Shown: positions 1-10,960 of the stretch, piece after piece
How the letters are laid out: each line of letters starts with the position of its first letter
How positions within the stretch are numbered: the stretch's first letter is position 1
From: Owenia fusiformis
Taxonomy: Eukaryota; Annelida; Polychaeta; Sabellida; Oweniidae
Length of the DNA: 64,000 nucleotides
Assembly: GCA_903813345.2 (NCBI GenBank)
Contig: CAIIXF020000009.1
Location: 1 to 64,000 of the forward strand
Direction: 5' to 3'
Program-made: the position numbers and the translations under genes
Notes under the pieces: model-generated
The model's input: only the letters and a program-made list of their open reading frames with translations
Databases searched by the model: none
Told to the model about the DNA's origin: nothing

Positions 1-104
1 GAGAGTGCTTTAATAACTTAAGTTGTAATTTGAATGGTATGTCAACCAATCAATTAAAAAATCTACCCATACAATGACATATGTAGCCACAAACATAGTT
101 GATA

Positions 105-1385
105 ATTTTGAACAATTAATCGACAAATAATAATATGAAGTTTACACTAACATTTATAGATAGTTCATAATTCTATATACATGTACTAACTGTATGTGCA
201 ATACGAAAAACATGAAATACAATAAAGCTTCCTAAATAAACGGGTTCAATATTTAGAATTTATGGCAACTATTTTAATGAACTAGAAAATGGCAACTCGA
301 CAAATAATCTAAGCAATAATATGAAGTTTTCAATAACATTTATAGATAGTTCATAAATCTATATACATGTACTAACTGTATGTGCAATACGAAAAACATG
401 AAATACAATAAAGCTTCCTAAATAAACGGGTTCAATATTTAGAATTTATGGCAACTATTTTAATAAACTAGAAAATGGCAACTCGACAAATAATCTAAGC
501 AATAATATGAATTTTTCAATAACATTTATAGATAGTTCATAAATCTATATACATGTACTAACTGTATGTGCAATACGAAAAACATGAAATACAATAAAGC
601 TTCCTAAATAAACGGGTTCAATATTTAGAATTTATGGCAACTATTTTAATGAACTAGAAAATGGCAACTCGACAAATAATCTAAGCAATAATATGAAGTT
701 TTCAATAACATTTATAGATAGTTCATAAATCTATATACATGTACTAACTGTATGTGCAATACCAAAAACATGAAATACAATAAAGCTTCCTAAATAAACG
801 GGTTCAATATTTAGAATTTATGGCAACTATTTTAATAAACTAGAAAATGGCAACTCGACAAATAATCTAAGCAATAATATGAAGTTTTCAATAACATTTA
901 TAGATAGTTCATAAATCTATATACATGTACTAACTGTATGTGCAATACGAAAAACATGAAATACAATAAAGCTTCCTAAATAAACGGGTTCAATATTTAG
1001 AATTTATGGCAACTATTTTAATGAACTAGAAAATGGCAACTCGACAAATAATCTAAGCAATAATATGAAGTTTTCAATAACATTTATAGATAGTTCATAA
1101 ATCTATATACATGTACTACTTGTATGTGCAATACGAAAAACATGAAATACAATAAAGCTTCCTAAATAAACGGGTTCAATATTTAGAATTTATGGCAACT
1201 ATTTTAATGAACTAGAAAATGGCAACTCGACAAATAATCTAAGCAATAATATGAAGTTTTCAATAACATTTATAGATAGTTCATAAATCTATATACATGT
1301 ACTAACTGTATGTGCAATACGAAAAACATGAAATACAATAAAGCTTCCTAAATAAACAGGTTCAATATTTAGAATGTATACCAAC
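105..1385. repeat. 186-bp satellite, seven head-to-tail copies
   Basis: The same 186-bp block recurs seven times; the AAGCTTCC motif falls at 227, 413, 599, 785, 971, 1157 and 1343, exactly 186 bp apart. Copies differ by only a few substitutions. The first copy (cTTTACACTAAC variant) and the last (after about 1370) are more diverged, as expected for the edges of an array. No coding frame is conserved. Positions 1-104 are unique AT-rich sequence with nothing recognisable. Confidence 0.97.
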
Positions 1386-1489
1386 TATATTAATGAATAA
1401 ACCATATCTATTCATACTGTCACATTCTGCACACCACTTATATGAATAATGACAGAATTTTCTAATTACTTTTATCACTACTATCAGTG

Positions 1490-1745
1490 TAATAACCAAA
1501 TTTTACTGATAATCACTTCTATCAGTATAATAACTGAATGTTTCACTAATATCAGTATAATACCTGAATGTTTATGTCGCATCCTATGTTTCACTCATAT
1601 AAGTTTAATAACTGAATGTTTATGTCGCATCCTATGTTTCACTTATATCAGTAAAATAACTGAATGTTTATGTCGCATTCTATGTTTCACTAATATCAGT
1701 ATAATTATAAATGTTTATGTCGCATTCTGAATATCACCGACCTCA
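1490..1745. repeat. Short diverged units at the edge of the 76-bp satellite
   Basis: About five units of roughly 48 bp carry the TATGTCGCAT and ATCAGTATAATA parts of the 76-bp satellite but lack its CTGAACATTGTCTGATTAAC segment. They look like the degenerate edge or a precursor form of the array that follows. An open frame crosses them but reflects repeat periodicity, not a gene. Confidence 0.75.
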
Positions 1746-4700
1746 GTATAATAACTGAATGTTACTGAACATTGTCTGATTAACTAAATATAACGCTTAT
1801 GTCGCATTCTGAACATCACTTATATCAGTATAATAACTTAATGTTACTGAACATTGTCTGATTAACTAAATATAATGCTTACGTCGCATTCTAAACATCA
1901 CTGATATCAGTATAATAACTCAATGATACTGAACATTGTCTGATTAACTAACGCTTATGTCGCATTCTAAACATCACTGATATCAGTATAATAACTCAAT
2001 GATACTGAACATTGTCTGATTAACTAACGCTTATGTCGCATTCTAAACATCACTGATATCAGTATAATAACTCAATGATACTGAACATTGTCTGATTAAC
2101 TAACGCTTATGTCGCATTCTAAACATCACTGATATCAGTATAATAAATCAATGATACTGAACATTGTCTGATTAACTAACGCTTATGTCGCATTCTAAAC
2201 ATCACTGATATCAGTATAATGAATCAATGATACTGAACATTGTCTGATTAACTAACGCTTATGTCGCATTCTAAACATCACTGATATCGGTATAATAAAT
2301 CAATGATACTGAACATTGTCTGATTAACTAACGCTTATATCGCATTCTAAACATCACTGATATCAGTATAATAAATCAATGTTACTGAACATTATCTGAT
2401 TAACCAACGCTTATGTCGCATTCTAAACATCACTGATATCAGTATAATAAATCAATATTACTGAACATTGTCTGATTAACTGATGTCGCGTTCTGAACGT
2501 CACTAATATCAGTATAACAACTGAACGTTTCTGAAAATTGTCTGATTAACTAACGCTTATGTCGTATTCTGGACATCAATAATATCAGTATAATAAATAA
2601 ATGTTACTGAACATTATCTGATTAACTAACGCTTATGTCGCATTCTAAACATCACTGATATCAGTATAATAAATCAATGATACTGAACATTGTCTGATTA
2701 ACTAACGCTTACGTCGCATTCTGAACATCATTGATATCAGTATAACAAATCAATGATACTGAACATTGTCTGATTAACTAACGCTTATGTCGCATTCTTA
2801 ACATCACTGATATCAGTATGATAAATCAATGTTACTGAACATTATCTGATTAACTAACGCTTATGTCGCATTCTAAACATCACTGATATCAGTATAATAA
2901 ATCAATGTTACTGAACATTATCTGATTAACTAACGCTTATGTCGCATTCTAAACATCACTGATATCAGTATAATAAATCAATGTTACTGAACATTATCTG
3001 ATTAACTAACGCTTATGTCGCATTCTAAACATCACTGATATCAGTATAATAACTCAATGATACTGAACATTGTCTGATTAACTAACGCTTATGTCGCATT
3101 CTAAACATCACTGATATCAGTATAATAACTCAATGATACTGAACATTGTCTGATTAACTAACGCTTATGTCGCATTCTAAACATCACTGATATCAGTATA
3201 ATAAATCAATGATACTGAACATTGTCTGATTAACTAACGCTTATGTCGCATTCTAAACATCACTGATATCAGTATAATGTATCAATGATACTGAACATTG
3301 TCTGATTAACTAACGCTTATGTCGCATTCTAAACATCACTGATATCGGTATAATAAATCAATGATACTGAACATTGTCTGATTAACTAACGCTTATATCG
3401 CATTCTAAACATCACTGATATCAGTATAATAAATCAATGTTACTGAACATTATCTGATTAACCAACGCTTATGTCGCATTCTAAACATCACTGATATCAG
3501 TATAATAAATCAATGTTACTGAACATTGTCTGATTAACTGATGTCGCGTTCTGAACGTCACTAGTATCAGTATAACAACTGAACGTTACTGAAAATTGTC
3601 TGATTAACTAACGCTTATGTCGTATTCTGGACATCAATAATATCAGTATAATAAATAAATGTTACTGAACATTATCTGATTAACTAACGCTTATGTCGCA
3701 TTCTAAACATCACTGATATCAGTATAATAAATCAATGATACTGAACATTGTCTGATTAACTAACGCTTACATCATTGATATCAGTATAACAAATCAATGA
3801 TACTGAACATTGTCTGATTAACTAACGCTTATGTCGCATTCTAAACATCACTGATATCAGTATAATAAATCAATGTTACTGAACATTGTCTGATTAACTG
3901 ATGTCGCGTTCTGAACGTCACTAATATCAGTATAACAACTGAACGTTACTGAAAATTGTCTGATTAACTAACGCTTATGTCGTATTCTGGACATCAATAA
4001 TATCAGTATCATAAATAAATGTTACTGAACATTATCTGATAAACTAACGCTTATGTCGCATTCTAAACATCACTGATATCAGTATAATAAATGAATGATA
4101 CTGAACATTGTCTGATTAACTAACGCTTACGTCGCATTCTGAACATCATTGATATCAGTATAACAAATCAATGATACTGAACATTGTCTGATTAACTAAC
4201 GCTTATGTCGCATTCTAAACATCACTGATATCAGTATAATGAATCAATGATACTGAACATTGTCTGATTAACTAACGCTTATGTCGCATTCTAAACATCA
4301 CTGATATCGGTATAATAAATCAATGATACTGAACATTGTCTGATTAACTAACGCTTATATCGCATTCTAAACATCACTGATATCGGTATAATAACTCAAT
4401 GATACTGAACATTGTCTGATTAACTAACGCTTATGTCGCATTCTAAACATCACTGATATCAGTATAATAAATCAATGTTACTGAACATTATCTGATTAAC
4501 TAACGCTTATGTCGCATTCTAAACATCACTGATATCAGTATAATAACTCAATGATACTGAACATTGTCCGATTAACTAACGCTTATGTCGCATTCTAAAC
4601 ATCACTGATATCAGTATAATGAATCAATGATACTGAACATTGTCTGATTAACTAACGCTTATGTCGCATTCTAAATATCACTGATATCAGTATAATAAAT

Positions 4701-4925
4701 CAATGATACTGAACATTGTCTGATTAACTAACGCTTATGTCGCATTCTAAACATCACTGATATCGGTATAACAACTGAACGTTACTGAACATTGTCTGAT
4801 TTACTAATGCTTATGTCGCATTCTGGACATCAATAATATCAGTATAATAAATCAATAATACTGAACATTGTCTGATTAACTAACGCTTACGTAAACGTCG
4901 CATTCTGAACATCGCTAATAACAGT
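1745..4925. repeat. 76-bp satellite array with higher-order structure
   Basis: About 40 head-to-tail units of roughly 76 bp, each built from CTGAACATTGTCTGATTAAC, TAACGCTTATGTCGCATTCT and AACATCACTGATATCAGT. Each typical unit contains the perfect palindrome ACTGATATCAGT. Variant units mark a higher-order period of about 1059 bp: the GCTTATATCGC variant is near 2334, 3392 and 4355, and the GATGTCGCGTTCTGAACG variant near 2480, 3540 and 3900. On the minus strand each unit can read MFRMRHKR then stop, which resembles the C-terminal codons of the adjoining LRR gene. Confidence 0.95.
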
Positions 4926-6574
4926 ATGATGATAATTGATACAATAAAACCTGAACTTCCAATTGCCATACCAGCCACCAATGGAACACTTAACACTGTT
5001 GCCTCAGTTGATACATGTTGCAATTGCGTAGTTGCGATTTGTTCATCAGCAATAGTTGTCGAATGTTTCATTTGGCTGTCACAGATATGTCTAAAAGTAA
5101 TCGCATCGCCAAAGTCCCCATGTGATGCATAATATGTTTTATTTTCACTTATAACTAATTGTTGTAATTTATGCTCACCTTTACATATATCAGGTGGTAT
5201 TTCTTGAAGTTGGTTCCCGTTTAGACGAAGCTGTTCAAGATTAGAAAGGGCAGTGAGAGTACCAATATGAATCGTTATGAGTTTATTATCATTTAGATTT
5301 AGATATTTTAGAGAATACAAATTTCTAAATGTACCGGGCGCAATATCACTTATTTCATTGAAGGAGAGATTGATTGTTTTCAATGATATTAGGCCTTGAA
5401 ACATTCCACGTGTCAATTTTGTAAGTTTATTATTACTTAAAAATATAGATGATAATGATTGTAAATTGATAAACGTATCAGATGCAATCGTATGTATTTC
5501 ATTGTAGGAAAGATATATTGACTTCAATTCTACCAGGTCATTAAACATATCCACTGTCAAATATGTAAGTCTATTATTCATCATAGATAGATTATTTAAT
5601 GAACGCATACTCCTAAATGCACCAGATGTAATCTCTTTTACGTCGTTGTATGAAAGAAAGAGCGAGGTCAACGATACAAGATTTCTGAACATGTTCTCTT
5701 TCAATTTTGAAAGTTTATTATACATAACGTAAAACGATGTCATGCTGTGTAAACCACTTAAAGCACCTGTCTGAATCTCTACAATGCCATTGTGTTTGAT
5801 GTCAAGACGTGACAGTGATGTAAGGTTGTCAAACATTCCCTGTGTCACATTTGTAAGATTGTTATCGGATAAATAAAGTCCTTTTAGAAAATGTAAATCA
5901 TTAAATGTACCAGGTGAAAAGTCTTGTATTTCATTAGAGACAAGAAAGAGTACATCCAAGGCATACAAGCCTCTAAAAGCATCCGGCTCAATTTCTAAAA
6001 TACCATTGGCATTAAGCTGAAGGACTTTTAATGATACTAGATCACTAAATACATTATTTGTCAAAATTACCAATAAATTTCTATCTAAATATAATTCTTG
6101 CAGTGATTGCAAATCCAAAAATACACCCGACTCTATTTTTGTTATGGCATTGCGTTTTAGGAAAAGCTTTGTCAATGCGGATAGGTTATTGAACATGCCT
6201 TTGGTCAACTTTGGAAGTCTATTACCACTTACATCTAGCACTTTTAATGACTGCAAACCCCTAAAAACACCAGGCGTTAACTCTGTTATTTCATTATCAG
6301 AAAGTCGAAGGTATGATAATGAGGTGAGATCCTGAAAAAGTCCAACTTTCAATATTGCAATTTTATTGACTTGTAGATATAACCTTTCCAGTAATGTTAA
6401 ACCTTCGAATGCACCAGCCTCAATTTCCGAAATGTTATTGTTGTTCAGCGACAGAATTGTTGCAGTTGTTTCTGTTTTGAACATTTTGTCTGTTATTGTT
6501 GTCAGTTGCCTATTCGTCATGTCCAATCGTATAGCTGTTGTTGAATGCATGATGGCCAGGTATACGAGGAACAT
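4880..6574 (-). CDS. Membrane-anchored leucine-rich-repeat protein, 564 aa
   Basis: Single-exon reading frame. The start ATG follows a good 3' splice site (TTTATTTCAG, ending at 6590 on the minus strand), so an upstream noncoding exon is likely. The product begins with a hydrophobic leader (MFLVYLAIMHSTTA), then has about 18 typical 24-residue LRRs (roughly residues 38-475). They alternate between a KLTxxMFxNL type and an EIxxGAFxxL type, so the array grew as 48-residue pairs. A cysteine-poor cap follows, then one membrane segment (about 534-556, rich in I/V/L) and a very short basic tail (RMRRLRKR). There is no TIR or other signalling domain. The class is extracellular recognition or adhesion by LRR solenoid; the ligand is unknown. 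The last codons and stop lie inside satellite-like sequence. Confidence 0.9.
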   Translation of the reverse strand: MFLVYLAIMHSTTAIRLDMTNRQLTTITDKMFKTETTATILSLNNNNISEIEAGAFEGLTLLERLYLQVNKIAILKVGLFQDLTSLSYLRLSDNEITELTPGVFRGLQSLKVLDVSGNRLPKLTKGMFNNLSALTKLFLKRNAITKIESGVFLDLQSLQELYLDRNLLVILTNNVFSDLVSLKVLQLNANGILEIEPDAFRGLYALDVLFLVSNEIQDFSPGTFNDLHFLKGLYLSDNNLTNVTQGMFDNLTSLSRLDIKHNGIVEIQTGALSGLHSMTSFYVMYNKLSKLKENMFRNLVSLTSLFLSYNDVKEITSGAFRSMRSLNNLSMMNNRLTYLTVDMFNDLVELKSIYLSYNEIHTIASDTFINLQSLSSIFLSNNKLTKLTRGMFQGLISLKTINLSFNEISDIAPGTFRNLYSLKYLNLNDNKLITIHIGTLTALSNLEQLRLNGNQLQEIPPDICKGEHKLQQLVISENKTYYASHGDFGDAITFRHICDSQMKHSTTIADEQIATTQLQHVSTEATVLSVPLVAGMAIGSSGFIVSIIIILLLAMFRMRRLRKR

Positions 6575-6973
6575 CTTAATAAGGACAATCTGAAATAAAT
6601 GTTTCTGTTACATTCATAGAGAAAAAGAGTTTTCAGATGAATTTACAATGTGATTCACAACCACAGAACTGCCCAAAATTAAAATGATTTCTTTAATATC
6701 TATGCAATCAAATCAAATGTTAATGATACGACGTCATATATTGTACAGGGTGGTCCAAAAAATGGGACACTCGTATTTCAAAAATAAATAATGTTTTTCT
6801 TGATGAAAACATGTCATATTATATACCAGTGGATAGGGAATTTACTTATCTTTAATTTGGTATATCATTAGTTCAAATTCATTATAATGTCTGTCAACCA
6901 GCGTCCATTATATAGATGACGTCATTTTAGTTTCAAAACGGGTTCTCCAAAACTTGCAAAAAACACATTTTTG

Positions 6974-7140
6974 TCAACTTTTTTGCACAAACAGGCGTTC
7001 AATATGTCCATCATTTTGATCAATTATAGCTCTCAATTTTGGCCTTCACTGGTCAAAAACATCATTGATATTCTGTTTAGACAATGAATTCCACTTCTCA
7101 ACAAGTCTATCCTTAATAAGGGACTGAGTAGATGTTAGGG
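6974..7140 (-). pseudogene. Inverted copy of the transposase 3' end
   Basis: Minus-strand reading gives LIKDRLVEKWNSLSKQN, a TGA where Trp is expected, then RPKLRAIIDQNDGHIERLF and a stop at 6974. This is the same C-terminal block found on the plus strand at 7480-7562. It forms the left arm of the fold-back element. Confidence 0.75.
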
Positions 7141-7189
7141 GTTCATGGTAAACCAATTCTGTTCGTTCTCCCAATACGTGTTAGTACCA

Positions 7190-7562
7190 GACGTTGACAT
7201 CGCATTATCCAATTTTGTTGTTTTTAGACCATCCAGTTATGAGCTCATTCTCGAATCATTACATTTTCCAACATGGGGCTCCAAGCAATATATCTCACAA
7301 GAGTGTCAAATGTTTAAAAGAAAATGAGCCTAGATTCATCTCCCTAATCATTGCCTCCCCCAGATCATACGATCAACCAATGTCTGCGAGCTACCACATA
7401 TCCTTTACATCTATTCAGTATCTTGAGAACAGAATTGAATTAATGAGAAGTGAAATTCTTTGTCTTTAACAGCATATCAATGATGCTATTGGCCAGTTTA
7501 GGCCAAAATTGAGGGTTACAATTGATCAAAATGGTGGACATATTGAACGTCTGTTTATGTGA
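7190..7562 (+). pseudogene. Mariner/Tc1 transposase remnant
   Basis: One frame reads NHYIFQHGAPSNISHKSVK (from about 7238), matching the QxDGAPxHxSxxV block around the second catalytic Asp of Tc1/mariner DDE transposases; here the Asp is replaced (QHGAP). Another frame near the end reads RPKLRVTIDQNGGHIERLF before a stop at 7562, typical of the transposase C-terminus. Frames are broken between the two blocks, so it is not functional. Confidence 0.75.
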
Positions 7563-7803
7563 ATAAAGTTGACAATAAAACTTGCTTTTGCAAGTTTTGG
7601 AAAACCCGTTTTGAAATGAAAATGACATCATTTATATTATGGACGCTGGTTGACAGACAACATAATAAATTTGAACTTATGATATACCAACTTAAAGATA
7701 AGTAAATTCCCTATCCATTGGTATATAATATGACATATTTTCATCAAGAAAATCAATATTTATTTTTGACATACGTGTGTCCCATTTTTTGGACCACCCT
7801 GTA

Positions 7804-10649
7804 CATCACGGCATTTTACTGCATTTTTACATGCGTACTCACATTTAAAACCGCGATATCTCGACAGCAAAATCATATTTTTCTACAATCTTTTGTCATT
7901 AGTTGAACATATATGTCCATGAAATATTTTGCCTATCGGAATTCAAAAAAAAAAAAATTTGAACTTTTTTTAATGAGAATCACGCAAGCCGTATTATGTG
8001 ACTTTCTATGCTAAAACCGGGTGTGGACTGTAACATTTTGAAGAAAAATGATTTTAATTTTAAACGAAAAATGAAGATAACTTTTTCATTTTTGAACAAA
8101 TCTTTCTCAAATTTTCACAATATTTGAATTCACCATTTTGAAAAAGACAAACAGATTCTGTGTGATGACGTTATAATATAACAATGGTAACTTAACGCTT
8201 ATATTTATGCCCAAAAGGTGTGGACAGGCAGAATTTCGTATGAATAAGATATATCTTTTGATCAATTAAATATTAAACCGTTTGAAAGGTGAATTATTCT
8301 TTTTTGATTCCTTAAAGGCATATTCTACATTTTTCAAAAAATATATCATTTCGATTAAAATTAAAACTGTAAGAAGTATAAATTGAAAGAAATATGAAGT
8401 GAAGCCATGTGAAAAATTCATAAAATTACGTTTCATTTTTTGAGTTTAAATATCTCTAATTGAGTGATAAATATTCAAAACGTAGTATATGTTCTCCTTT
8501 ATTATCTGTTGCTTTAACTAAATAAAACTAAATACTCGAGTTAAAATAAATTACAAATAATAAATTTAACAATTCTTAATATTTTCCCTGTCTGTGCATA
8601 TCTGTTGAATATGACAAGGGGCTCTGTGAAAGAGTCTAGAAAGACGTTGCGACAACGAGAGCGCAGGGCCGAAAACGCGACAAAGTAGAAAACAGGTAGT
8701 GTTTGAATTGTCAACTTTCTGGTGATTCTAATTCTCTATATCGTGACATAACCTTTTTGACTATAGAATTGTTTTGTTACGCACATTAATTTGAACAAAA
8801 CTTGAAATTTTTAAGAAGATTCCACGAATATTAAAACTATTGCAATAACTTAAAGGAGCATTGCACGTAAATTTTCGCATTTTTTGTCAGTAAAATCAAC
8901 AATTACACTGTTACGCCGTGATGTACAGTATTTGACGTCGTATCTAATGTATATAAACAACACCTGTATGAAAATAGAAAAAAGGCAATCAACATCGAAA
9001 TTCCAAACATATTTGGAAGACGCAATGCTATTTGTTAGTGAATATGCACAATGACTGCACAATGATCATCAGGCAGAATCAGATGGAAAACTTTATAGGT
9101 TATAGGCTCGCTTGTTGTTACGCAGAAATTAACAAGTATCAGAGTAGTATAGCTACACGATGTAAATTCTATAAAAAAATGTAAAATTAATGTGTATCTG
9201 CACATTCCATTTTCGATACATGTGTGGCACATTTTGGTTGTCTTGAGATGTAGCATTTCAAAGTTCGCCAATATACAGTTTATACCATGTACTGTACATA
9301 TACCAGTAAGTCGTGCATGTAATAAATATACTCCTCAAAAGTCTTTTTCCTCATAGACTATCATATTTTCAAAGCCTGAAACGAAAGAAAATGTGATAAT
9401 GTAAATTGATATGTACTTTGACTATATTTTCTATGTTTCAGAAAATTTTCAATTCAATCTCTCCGTTACAATATGTTTAAAATGATGTCAAATAAAAGAA
9501 ATTGCAGAAGTGAGTAAAGTCACATCGGTGTTTTTGGCATATGCCATGTTCTGTATGTAATATTATCAGTAAAAATTTATCAATTGTCTCCAACTTTTCA
9601 CAGAAGGTGTATTATATGCCTTAAATTATGTGTGAAAGGTTCCATTAAATTTACTTGCCATTTACAAAGGTTATTTAAGAGTTCACTCTCAGGGTTTACT
9701 CAATAGGAAAACACTTTTGATACAGAGGATACATTATGTATTCTGATTGGTCTAAAATGTGCAAAGCTAGAAGACCCCTTATACTCGTTCGTTCTCTATT
9801 TTGACTAAGCTAATATACCAGTACACGGCTACTAAAACAAAGAAAGATTGACTAGTAGAGATTTAGAACGTGAAACATATTCATTTTTATTAATAAATAT
9901 GGATAATGATTGATTTAATACAACACCGCGCTATTACTACCCCCAGTGTTCACAATTTCTATTGTGTAGTCTGGGTTAAAATCAGGGGGGGAGATTTCCC
10001 AAAGATGACCTATCATATTAGTACGTTCGAAAACAAATTTTATAAACAGGCCTCAATTTGCCGTTGAAATGGATCTCCAAATGTTCACTGTAGTTTTATG
10101 AGTATTCTCTACAAGTATGGATCGAGTAACTTCAATAGTATTACCGTAGGTTTGAAATGCTGATGTTGAGCTGATGTTAACGCCATTCCCACGATTTCAA
10201 ATTTAACTTTGCGCATGCGCAGCACTGAGAGAGCACGTGCTCATTATTGTTCACGTGATCGAATCCTGCAATTTGATTGGAGATGATGCAAGAGATGATG
10301 TAATGGGGAATCCCCGAATACGATAGAATATGAAAGAATTATGGGAGCTACTCACTCCTCCTGGGTTAAAATCTAACATTAAAGTAGTAATAGAGAAGAA
10401 CCCTTCTAAAGCAATTAAATCCAGGTTTGAAACCTCCAAAAAATAAAACGTACGACTCTTATTATGAATCTTTCTCATTTTTGCGAAGGCGGATTTTGAT
10501 AACGGCAAACACGGGTTTTGAGGGCGCAGATTATGCCGACGAGTAATTCTGCAAACTTTGGTTGAGCCTATTAATAGTCCCCAAGTACGGACCCCCGCGC
10601 ATTCTGTATGGATTCGCACGCACTTTAAATCTTAAAATTATTTGGGTGT
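7804..10649. other. Intergenic, no gene recognised
   Basis: AT-rich sequence. The short open frames have no recognisable domain or splice context. Nothing beyond homopolymer runs (A-run near 7949) and two CACGTG boxes near 10233 and 10253 stands out. Confidence 0.6.
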
Positions 10650-10960
10650 CACTGGCGGATCTGGGGGGGGGGCCCAGGGGCCCGGCCCCCCCCCCCCCCC
10701 CTTGGGTGGGCCCAGAAAAAAAAAATTGTGCCCAAAAAAAATTTTGAGCCAAAAAAGGCCTTAAGGCCCCAAAAAGTAGGCCTATTTGGTCAAAAATTGG
10801 CCTTCTAAGGCCTTGTTTTTTGATTTTAGGCCAAATTTTGAAGAAAATGGGCCTCAAAATTTCAAAATTTGGGCCCACTTTTGGGTTTTTGGGGCCCAAA
10901 GTTTTTTTCTCAGACCAGAAGTTTGGGCCCCCCCCTTGTTGGTTCCCAGATCCGCCCCTG
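10650..10960. mobile_element. Small hAT-like inverted-repeat element
   Basis: The ends are CACTGGCGGATCTGG and its near inverse CCAGATCCGCCCCTG. The CAxxGGCGGATC type of end is common in hAT-type elements. The interior is G/C-run rich (a poly-C stretch near 10685-10701) with T-rich blocks repeating GGCCCAAA-like words. Flanks share GGTGT but an exact 8-bp duplication is not clear. It has no coding capacity. The open frames here arise from homopolymer runs. Confidence 0.6.

Larger units (their letters stand above)
6746..7801. mobile_element. Fold-back mariner/Tc1-type element with TA target duplication
   Basis: The ends are perfect inverted repeats (CAGGGTGGTCCAAAAAATGG), flanked by TA on both sides (6744-6745 and 7802-7803), as for Tc1/mariner elements. 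Similarity between the two arms continues inward for about 300 bp (6746-7045 against 7500-7801). The arms include the 3' end of a transposase gene in both orientations, so the element arose by inverted duplication of one end. Size is 1056 bp. Confidence 0.88.

Noticed and set aside
1449-1730. Cysteine-rich 93-codon open frame
   Set aside because: It is a by-product of the roughly 48-bp units at the edge of the satellite.
1745-4925. Regular short repeats suggesting a CRISPR array
   Set aside because: Units are contiguous 76-bp repeats with no unique spacers, in animal DNA.
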